From: Noviherbaspirillum humi | GTDB taxonomy: Bacteria; Pseudomonadota; Gammaproteobacteria; Burkholderiales; Burkholderiaceae_D | Direction: 5' to 3' | Length of the DNA stretch: 64,000 nt | NCBI RefSeq assembly: GCF_900188095.1 | Contig: NZ_FZOT01000015.1 | Coordinates: 1 to 64,000, forward strand | In this document: positions 58,301 through 64,000 of the stretch, piece by piece | How the letters are laid out: every line of letters starts with the position of its first letter | How positions within the stretch are numbered: position 1 is the first letter of the stretch | Translations under genes and position numbers: made by a program | The notes under the pieces: generated by a model | Databases searched by the model: none | What the model was told of the DNA's origin: nothing | The model's input: the letters and a program-made list of their open reading frames with translations, nothing else

Positions 58301-58435
58301 CTATTCCTCGCGTCGGCAGGGTGAAAGCCGCCGGTTCGGCGGCAAAGTCGATCGATGATTATACATCGGCGCCCAGGCCGCCTTTTTCGAGGTGCCAAAG
58401 GCCATGCCGAGCGGCGTCAGCAGGCGCGCAAAGCA

Positions 58436-58463
58436 AAAAAGCCAACCTGGAGGCTGGCTTTTT
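58436..58463 (-). terminator. Terminator after tRNA-Met
   Basis: On the minus strand, a GCCA-G-CCT hairpin paired with AGG-T-TGGC (one internal mismatch) is followed by six Ts, 21 bp after the tRNA. Confidence 0.8.
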
Positions 58464-58484
58464 GTCCGCTGTGCGCGGGAATTC

Positions 58485-58561
58485 TGGTGGTGATAGGTGG
58501 ACTTGAACCACCGACCCCAGCATTATGAGTGCTGTGCTCTAACCAACTGAGCTATATCACC
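58485..58561 (-). tRNA. Elongator tRNA-Met (CAU)
   Basis: 77 nt with encoded CCA. Acceptor GGTGATA pairs with TATCACC, D-arm region AGCTCAGTTGGTTAGAGC, anticodon stem CAGCA/TGCTG around loop CTCATAA (anticodon CAT), T-arm GTGGTTCAAGTCCAC. G1-C72 pairing and the lack of the three G-C pairs of the initiator anticodon stem mark it as elongator. The alternative, a lysidine-modified Ile-CAU tRNA, is less like this anticodon stem. Confidence 0.95.
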
Positions 58562-58599
58562 AGGAGAGCCCTAAATTATGCAGGCCCAAGTCGCTGCTG

Positions 58600-59556
58600 T
58601 CAAGATACGTCCGCCGGTTTTTCTCCCAGTTCTTCGAGAACCGCCGCCATCACTCTCTCAGATGCATCCGGCGCCAGGCAATCGATCACCAGGCGCTCCG
58701 GCATCGCCCGCAGCCAGGTAAGCTGGCGCTTCGCCAGCTGCCGGGTGGCGGCGATGCCTTTCTCGCGCAGCGCAGCCAGGTCGTACCCGCCATCGAGATA
58801 CTCCCATGCCTGGCGGTAGCCGACGCAGCGCATCGATGGCAGGCCGGGATGCAGGTCGCCGCGCTGGCGCAGCGCCTCCACTTCCTGCAGCAGACCGCCG
58901 GCTTCCAGCATGGCGTCGAAGCGGCGGGCGATGCGTTCATGCAGCCGGCTGCGCTCGGACGGCTCCAGCGATATCGGCAGCAGGTCGAACGGCAGGGTTT
59001 CGCGCGCCTGCTGCGCCAGCCAGTGCGACATCGGTTTTCCGCTGAGGAGATAGATTTCCAGCGCGCGCTGGATGCGCTGGGAATCATTCGGCTTGAGGCG
59101 GGCGGCGGTGTCGGGATCGATGCCCGCCAGACGCGCATGCAGCGCCGGCACGCCATGTTCGGCTGCTTCCGTGTCGAGCTGCGCGCGCAGTGCGGCATCG
59201 GCTTCCGGCAGTTCGTTCAACCCGTCGCGCAGCGCCTTGTAGTACAGCATGGTGCCGCCGACGATCACCGGCAGGCGGCCGCGAGCGCGAATCTCGTCCA
59301 CCAGTTGCAGCGCATCGCGCCGAAACTGCATCGCCGAATACGCTTCGAGCGGATCGAGGATGTCGATCAGGTGATGCGGCGCGGCCGCCCGTTCCTGCGG
59401 GGTCGGCTTGGCGGTGCCGATGTCCATGCCGCGGTAGACCAGGGCCGAATCCATGGAAATGATTTCCACCGGCATGCGCTCGGCCAGCGCCAGCGCGGCG
59501 GCCGTCTTGCCCGAAGCAGTAGGCCCGACGATGGCCACGGCTTTGGCTTTAGCCAT
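58600..59556 (-). CDS. miaA: tRNA dimethylallyltransferase MiaA
   Basis: 318 aa from [20 protein letters not shown], with the P-loop GPTASGKT at 11-18. Other blocks are [33 protein letters not shown] and [15 protein letters not shown]. It adds the dimethylallyl group to A37 of tRNAs reading UNN codons. Its start overlaps the upstream exporter gene by 8 bp. Usually mutL lies directly upstream; here an exporter gene sits between. Confidence 0.97.
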   Translation of the reverse strand: MAKAKAVAIVGPTASGKTAAALALAERMPVEIISMDSALVYRGMDIGTAKPTPQERAAAPHHLIDILDPLEAYSAMQFRRDALQLVDEIRARGRLPVIVGGTMLYYKALRDGLNELPEADAALRAQLDTEAAEHGVPALHARLAGIDPDTAARLKPNDSQRIQRALEIYLLSGKPMSHWLAQQARETLPFDLLPISLEPSERSRLHERIARRFDAMLEAGGLLQEVEALRQRGDLHPGLPSMRCVGYRQAWEYLDGGYDLAALREKGIAATRQLAKRQLTWLRAMPERLVIDCLAPDASERVMAAVLEELGEKPADVS

Positions 59557-60775
59557 GCGCCACCTCCGGCGCACGGGTGGCGACCTGAAGGCTGGCATAC
59601 ACCAGCATGCCGAGCACGCAGGCGATGATGGCCAGCGGATAGAGCGTGCCGTTGTGGGTGGCGCCGACCACCGTGCCGACCAGCAGCGCCACCAGCATGT
59701 TGAGCGCGCCCATCAGCCCGGCGGCGGTGCCGGCCTGCTGCGGAAACGGCGTGACCGCGCCCGACTGCGCTATCGGAAAGTTGATGCCGTGGGCGCTCAT
59801 GATCAGAAACATCACGACCAGCACCTGGCTCCAGTGCGCCACGCCGGCGGCCACGCTGGCGAGGAACAGCAGTCCGGCGCCCATCGAAAGCAGCGTGCCA
59901 AGGCGAAAGGCGGATTGCGTGCCCATGCGCGGCAGCAGGCGCCGGCACAGCAGGGTGCCGATCAGGTAGCCGGAGACGCCGAAGGCGAAGCAGAAGCCGA
60001 ACCAGGCGGTGGGCACGGTCAGCACGCGGATCAGCACGATGGATGAGCCCGAGATGAAGCAAAAGATGGCGCCGTAGGAAAACGCGCCGGGCAGGGCATG
60101 CAGCCAGAATTCACGCGAGCCGAGGATGAGGCGGTAGCTGGCGAGCAGGCCGCGCGGATCGGTGGCATGGGGATTCTTCACCGTGTTCGTCTCCGGCAGG
60201 CGCTGGATGGTAAGCAGCAGCACGACGGCGGAAATCAGGGTGTGGGCGACGAAGGCGGCGCGCCAGCCGAAGGTTACCTGCAGGTAGGAGCCGAGGATGG
60301 GACCGAGCAGGGGCGCGAGCGACAGCCAGGTGCTGCAGCGGGCCATGACGCGCGCGCCGTCCTGCGGTGCATAGGCATCGCGCACGACGGCGCGGGCGAT
60401 GATGACGCCGGCGCAGCAGCCGAGCGCCTGCAGGAAGCGGGCGAAGATCAGCATCGCCATCGAGGGCGCCAGCGCGCACAGGATGCTGGCCGCGAGATAG
60501 AGGCTGAGCCCGGCCAGCAGTACCGGGCGGCGGCCGAAGCGGTCGGACAGCGGCCCGACGATGAGCTGGGCGCCGCCGAAGCCGATGACGAACAGCGACA
60601 GCGTGAGCTGCACCGTCGACAGCGGCACACCGAAGCCGGACGCGAGGCTGGGCAGGGAAGCCAGGTAGAGGTCGGTGGACAGCGGCTGCAGCGCCATGAA
60701 GGCGGTGACGAGCAGGATCAGGGGCGCATGGGCGAAAGCCGGCAGCGGCTGGGCAGTCGAAGTGTGGGTGGGCAT
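59549..60775 (-). CDS. Bcr/CflA-family MFS drug exporter
   Basis: 408 aa from [20 protein letters not shown] with twelve predicted membrane helices. The MFS loop 2-3 motif is [16 protein letters not shown], and Bcr/CflA features include [16 protein letters not shown] near the start and ARAVVRDAY after helix 4. Such proteins export drugs such as bicyclomycin, chloramphenicol or sulfonamides; the substrate here is unknown. It lies between mutL and miaA, which it overlaps by 8 bp. Confidence 0.93.
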   Translation of the reverse strand: MPTHTSTAQPLPAFAHAPLILLVTAFMALQPLSTDLYLASLPSLASGFGVPLSTVQLTLSLFVIGFGGAQLIVGPLSDRFGRRPVLLAGLSLYLAASILCALAPSMAMLIFARFLQALGCCAGVIIARAVVRDAYAPQDGARVMARCSTWLSLAPLLGPILGSYLQVTFGWRAAFVAHTLISAVVLLLTIQRLPETNTVKNPHATDPRGLLASYRLILGSREFWLHALPGAFSYGAIFCFISGSSIVLIRVLTVPTAWFGFCFAFGVSGYLIGTLLCRRLLPRMGTQSAFRLGTLLSMGAGLLFLASVAAGVAHWSQVLVVMFLIMSAHGINFPIAQSGAVTPFPQQAGTAAGLMGALNMLVALLVGTVVGATHNGTLYPLAIIACVLGMLVYASLQVATRAPEVAHG

Positions 60776-60786
60776 TGAACTGAAGC

Positions 60787-62733
60787 TTATTGGCCGCGCA
60801 GGAATAGCCGGTCGAGATCGGTGAGGGCGAGCTGGGTCCAGGTCGGGCGGCCGTGGTTGCACTGGTCGGCGCGTTCGGTGGCTTCCATCCGGCGCAGCAG
60901 TGCGTTCATTTCCGGGACGGTGAGGCTGCGGTTGGCGCGCACCGCCGTATGGCAGGCCAGCGTGCCGAGCAGTTCGTTGCGCCGCTCCACCAGCACCCGC
61001 GAGCCGCCGAAATGATGCAGGTCGCGCAGCACGTCGCGCGCCAGCGTCTGCGCATCGGCATCGCGCAGCAGGGCGGGAACGGCGCGCACCGCCAGCGTGG
61101 TCGGCGACAAGGGAGCGATGTCGAAGCCGAGCGTGTGCAGCGTCTCGGCGTGTTCCTCCGCGGTGCCCACCTCGACCGCGTCGGCATGGAAGGTCACCGG
61201 AATCAGCAGCGGCTGCACCGGCATCTTGTCCTCGCCGAGCGCCTGCTTCAGCTGTTCGTAGAGGATGCGTTCATGGGCCGCATGCATGTCCACCAGCACC
61301 AGGCCGTGGCGGTTCTGCGCCAGGATGTAGATGCCGTGCAGCTGGGCCAGCGCGAAGCCGAGCGGGAAGTCGTCGGCTTCGGTGTCTCGCGCCGTCGCGT
61401 TCGCTGCAGCCTGGGCGGGGGCGGCTGCCTCGCTTTGCACAGTTTGCATGGCCGGCGTGCCGGTGCCGGTCGTCGCTCTTTCTGGCGCAGGAACGAAGGG
61501 CGCTGGCTGCCACGTGGTGGTCGGACGCGCGCCGGATGCAGATGGCTTCGCCGCGCCGTCGTCGCGGAACAGCGCGCCGTAATTCGCCGTGTTCTGCGCC
61601 ACGCCAAAGCCGGCGCGGAAGCTGGTCTGCTGCTGCTCGCGCAGCCAGGGCAGAATCTCGGTGTTCTGCGGCGGCTTGGGCGTGGCCGTGGCTGCCGCTT
61701 GCGGTCCGGGCACGCTGCCGCCATCGGTGGCCGAGGTGCGCGCCAGGGCACGACTGACGGCATGGAAGATGAACTGGTGAATGGCCCGGCCGTCGCGGAA
61801 ACGCACTTCGATCTTGGAGGGATGCACGTTCACGTCCACCTGCGCCGGATCGAGGTCCAGCCACAGCACGTAGGAAGGGAAGCGGTCGCCGTGCAGCACG
61901 TCCTGGTAAGCCATGCGCACCGCATGCGTCAGCAGCTTGTCGCGCACGAAGCGGCCGTTGACATAGAAGTATTGCGAATCGGCCCGGTTGCGCGCCGCCG
62001 TCGGCAGGCCGACGAAGCCGGACAGGCGCAGCTCGCCGCTGTCTTCATCGAGCGGCAGGCGCACCTCGGCGAACTCGTCGCCGAAGATCTGCAGGCTGCG
62101 CTTGTCGATGCCGCCCGCATTCCAGTGGTCCACCGTCTTGCCGTTGTGCGACAGCGAGAAGGCGACGTCGGGACGCGACAGCGCGATGCGCCGCACCGCC
62201 TCGCTGCAATGGCCGAATTCGGTCTGGTCCGACTTCAGGAACTTGCGCCGCGCCGGGGTGTTGAAGTACAGCTCGCGCACGTCGATGGTGGTGCCGACCG
62301 GTCCGGAAGACGGGGTCGGCTGGCTTTCGTGCGAGCCGCTGATTTCCCACGCATGCTCGCCATCGGCCGTGCGCGAGGTGATGGTCACCTGCGCCACCGA
62401 GGCGATCGAGGCCAGCGCCTCGCCGCGGAAGCCGAGCGTGCCAACGTTTTCCAGGTCGTCCAGGGACGCAATCTTGGAAGTCGCATGCCGCGCCAGCGCC
62501 AGCGCCAGCTGTTCCGGCGGAATGCCGCAACCGTTGTCGGTGATCGCAATGCGCTTGACGCCACCCTGTTCCAGACGGATGGTGATCTGCGTCGCCCCGG
62601 CGTCGAGCGCATTTTCCAGCAGCTCCTTGACCACGGCGGAAGGGCGGTCGACCACCTCGCCGGCGGCGATCTGGGAGATCAGCTGGTCGGAAAGCGGCTT
62701 GATGATGCGGGGGCGGGGCAGCGGGGCGTTCAT
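60787..62733 (-). CDS. mutL: DNA mismatch repair protein MutL, endonuclease type
   Basis: 648 aa from MNAPLPRPRIIKPLSDQLIS. GHKL ATPase motifs are ELLENALDAGAT, DNGCGIPPEQL and TLGFRGEALASI. After a Pro/Ala/Thr-rich linker (about 345-470), the C-terminal dimerisation domain carries VDMHAAHERILYEQL, a variant of the DQHA-x2-E-x4-E endonuclease motif, together with ACHTAVRANRS and CNHGRPTW. This places it with nicking MutL proteins of organisms lacking MutH, as in Neisseria, unlike E. coli. Confidence 0.95.
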   Translation of the reverse strand: MNAPLPRPRIIKPLSDQLISQIAAGEVVDRPSAVVKELLENALDAGATQITIRLEQGGVKRIAITDNGCGIPPEQLALALARHATSKIASLDDLENVGTLGFRGEALASIASVAQVTITSRTADGEHAWEISGSHESQPTPSSGPVGTTIDVRELYFNTPARRKFLKSDQTEFGHCSEAVRRIALSRPDVAFSLSHNGKTVDHWNAGGIDKRSLQIFGDEFAEVRLPLDEDSGELRLSGFVGLPTAARNRADSQYFYVNGRFVRDKLLTHAVRMAYQDVLHGDRFPSYVLWLDLDPAQVDVNVHPSKIEVRFRDGRAIHQFIFHAVSRALARTSATDGGSVPGPQAAATATPKPPQNTEILPWLREQQQTSFRAGFGVAQNTANYGALFRDDGAAKPSASGARPTTTWQPAPFVPAPERATTGTGTPAMQTVQSEAAAPAQAAANATARDTEADDFPLGFALAQLHGIYILAQNRHGLVLVDMHAAHERILYEQLKQALGEDKMPVQPLLIPVTFHADAVEVGTAEEHAETLHTLGFDIAPLSPTTLAVRAVPALLRDADAQTLARDVLRDLHHFGGSRVLVERRNELLGTLACHTAVRANRSLTVPEMNALLRRMEATERADQCNHGRPTWTQLALTDLDRLFLRGQ

Positions 62734-62892
62734 GCCATCGATTATACCTTTGCACCCTTTTTCCAGCCGGGCGCCAGGGCACTGGCGATGCCCGCATTTC
62801 TTCAGGTTAAAACGCTGCAAACCTCCGCTTTTTTCAGCTTTGAGCGCCGATGCGCTGGTGTATCATGCGGGCGGCTTACTTACGGAGTAAAG

Positions 62893-63543
62893 ATGGATTT
62901 CATGCAATTTCTCGACATGTTCCTGCATGTCGACAAGTACCTCGGCCAGTTCATCGCCCAGTACGGCACCATGATCTATGCGGTGCTGTTCGCCATCGTC
63001 TTCTGCGAAACCGGCCTGGTGGTGATGCCTTTCCTGCCGGGCGATACGCTGCTGTTCATCGCCGGCGCCTTCTGCGCCACCGGCTCCATGAATGCCGGCC
63101 TGCTGATCGTGCTGCTGCTGATCGCTGCCACCGGTGGCAATACCGTCAATTACTGGATCGGCAAGGCGATCGGCCAGCGCGTCTTCACCCATGACTACCG
63201 CTGGCTGGACAAGGCGGCGCTGCAGAAGACGCATGCCTTCTATGAGAACCATGGCGGCAAGACCATCATCCTCGCGCGCTTCGTGCCCATCGTGCGCACC
63301 TTCGCGCCCTTCGTCGCCGGCGTGTCAGCGATGACCTTCGCCAAGTTCCAGTTCTTCAACTTCGTCGGCGCCGCGCTGTGGGTGATCGGCTTGGTGGCGG
63401 GCGGTTACTTCTTCGGCAACATTCCCATCATCCGCGATCATCTGAATACCATCGTGCTGATCGGTGTCGGCGCGGCGGTGGTGCCGCTGGCGCTGGGCGG
63501 CATGTGGCGACTGATGGGCAAGCTGGCGCGCGGCGCGCGCTGA
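62893..63543 (+). CDS. DedA-family membrane protein
   Basis: 216 aa from MDFMQFLDMFLHVDKYLGQF. Typical DedA blocks are VVMPFLPGDTLLFIAGAF, FYENHGGKTIILARFVPIVRTFAPFVAG and a YWIGKAIGQR stretch, with five or so membrane helices. DedA proteins are implicated in undecaprenyl-phosphate or phospholipid flipping and membrane homeostasis. It is transcribed opposite to the mutL-miaA and amiC genes between which it lies. Confidence 0.94.
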   Translation: MDFMQFLDMFLHVDKYLGQFIAQYGTMIYAVLFAIVFCETGLVVMPFLPGDTLLFIAGAFCATGSMNAGLLIVLLLIAATGGNTVNYWIGKAIGQRVFTHDYRWLDKAALQKTHAFYENHGGKTIILARFVPIVRTFAPFVAGVSAMTFAKFQFFNFVGAALWVIGLVAGGYFFGNIPIIRDHLNTIVLIGVGAAVVPLALGGMWRLMGKLARGAR

Positions 63544-63564
63544 CGAATCCTTCCCGCCATGACA

Positions 63565-63595
63565 AAAGGGCTGCCGAGGCAGCCCTTTGTTTTTG
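63565..63595. terminator. Terminator between dedA and amiC
   Basis: An 11-bp stem AAAGGGCTGCC/GGCAGCCCTTT with a tight GA loop, then TGTTTTT. The A-run on the left gives some bidirectional function for amiC. Confidence 0.82.
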
Positions 63596-63608
63596 GCCCT
63601 GCAAAAAA

Positions 63609-64000
63609 TTACATCATTCTGCTCTTCGCCAGCGGCGGATTGCGGGCGAAGTACTTGCGGATGCCGGTCAGCACCGCATTCGCCATCTGGTCCTGGTAGG
63701 CGTCGTCGGTGAGCTTGGCTTCCTCTTCCGGGTTGGAGATGAAGGCGGTCTCGATCAGGATGCTGGGAATGTCCGGCGCCTTCAGCACCGCGAAGCCGGC
63801 CTGTTCCACCGCGCCCTTGTGCAGGCGGTTGATGCCGCCGATCTCGCCCAGCACCGCCTTGGCCAGCTTCAGGCTGTCGTTGATCTGGGCGGTGGTGGAC
63901 AGGTCGAGCAGGACGCTGGCGAGCTGGCGGTCGTGGTGCTTGATGTTGACGCCGCCAATGAGGTCGGCGGCGTTTTCCTTGGTCGCGAGCCAGCGCGCGG
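63609..64000 (-). CDS. amiC: N-acetylmuramoyl-L-alanine amidase AmiC, C-terminal part (continues beyond window)
   Basis: The last 130 codons of a gene that enters from the right edge. The visible part includes LIGGVNIKHHDRQLASVLLDL, GGINRLHKGAVEQAGFAVLK and the catalytic-Glu block IPSILIETAFISNPEEEAKL, typical of Amidase_3 zinc amidases. It cleaves the MurNAc-L-Ala bond in septal peptidoglycan during daughter-cell separation. The ancestral amiC-mutL-miaA order is preserved, interrupted by the inverted dedA gene and the exporter gene. Confidence 0.93.
   Translation of the reverse strand, partial: ARWLATKENAADLIGGVNIKHHDRQLASVLLDLSTTAQINDSLKLAKAVLGEIGGINRLHKGAVEQAGFAVLKAPDIPSILIETAFISNPEEEAKLTDDAYQDQMANAVLTGIRKYFARNPPLAKSRMM

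Noticed and set aside
60853-62892. Long plus-strand extension of the dedA frame across mutL
   Set aside because: It reads antisense through mutL. The DedA family begins at 62893 with MDFMQF, preceded by GGAG.

Overview
The window is GC-rich, densely coded chromosomal DNA from a Gram-negative betaproteobacterium, most likely a Burkholderiales member of the Oxalobacteraceae type (Herbaspirillum/Noviherbaspirillum-like). This is inferred from gene order and protein character: a split pntA, OxyR with C199/C208 next to recG, pilT-yggS-proC, a MutL of the endonuclease type, and the amgK-murU/lptD/surA/pdxA/rsmA block. No 16S gene is present, so the genus is an inference.

Layout. 1-3344 holds the end of a phosphohexomutase and an LPS inner-core cluster (waaC, a Kdo 3-hydroxylase gene, waaA). 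3345-4982 is a gene-poor, AT-richer islet with one SAM methyltransferase gene and decayed transposase fragments on both sides. 4983-10845 carries lrgA/lrgB-type genes, a glutathione peroxidase, pilU, pilT, yggS and proC. 10969-16935 has a DUF883 protein, ubiA and the glycerol-3-phosphate ABC transporter operon ugpBAEC. 16958-25942 has oxyR, recG, then queA-tgt-yajC-secD-secF. 26030-32801 has cytochrome b561 with two YceI proteins, purB, a GST, bfr/bfd, mnmA and a Nudix hydrolase. 33136-36057 is the three-gene proton-translocating transhydrogenase. 36176-46028 has pepP-ubiH, murU-amgK and, divergently, lptD-surA-pdxA-rsmA. 46548-57936 is one long minus-strand run, miaB-ybeZ-ybeY-corC-lnt-glyQ-glyS-gmhB-plsC-ygjP-like-gloA. 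The window ends with an elongator tRNA-Met, miaA, an MFS exporter, mutL, a DedA protein and the 3' end of amiC.

Functional themes. Envelope construction dominates: LPS core (waaC, waaA, kdoO, gmhB), LPS and outer-membrane protein export (lptD, surA), Sec translocation (yajC, secD, secF), phospholipid synthesis (plsC) and import of its precursor (ugp), lipoprotein maturation (lnt), and peptidoglycan recycling and cleavage (amgK, murU, amiC). A second theme is tRNA modification (queA, tgt, mnmA, miaA, miaB). A third is oxidative-stress and iron control (oxyR, gpx, GST, bfr, bfd with a Fur-like site).

The most unusual signal is a non-coding repeat family seen at pilT/pilU, inside the ugp operon between ugpA and ugpE, and between rsmA and gloA. 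Each full copy is a double palindrome: stem 1, usually centred on TTGCAA; a short conserved linker close to CCGGCTTCGCAGG; stem 2; and a conserved tail close to AAACCCCTGCTACGCCC. Stem sequences differ between copies while the two arms of each stem stay complementary. No CRISPR array, prophage, replication origin or intact insertion sequence was seen.
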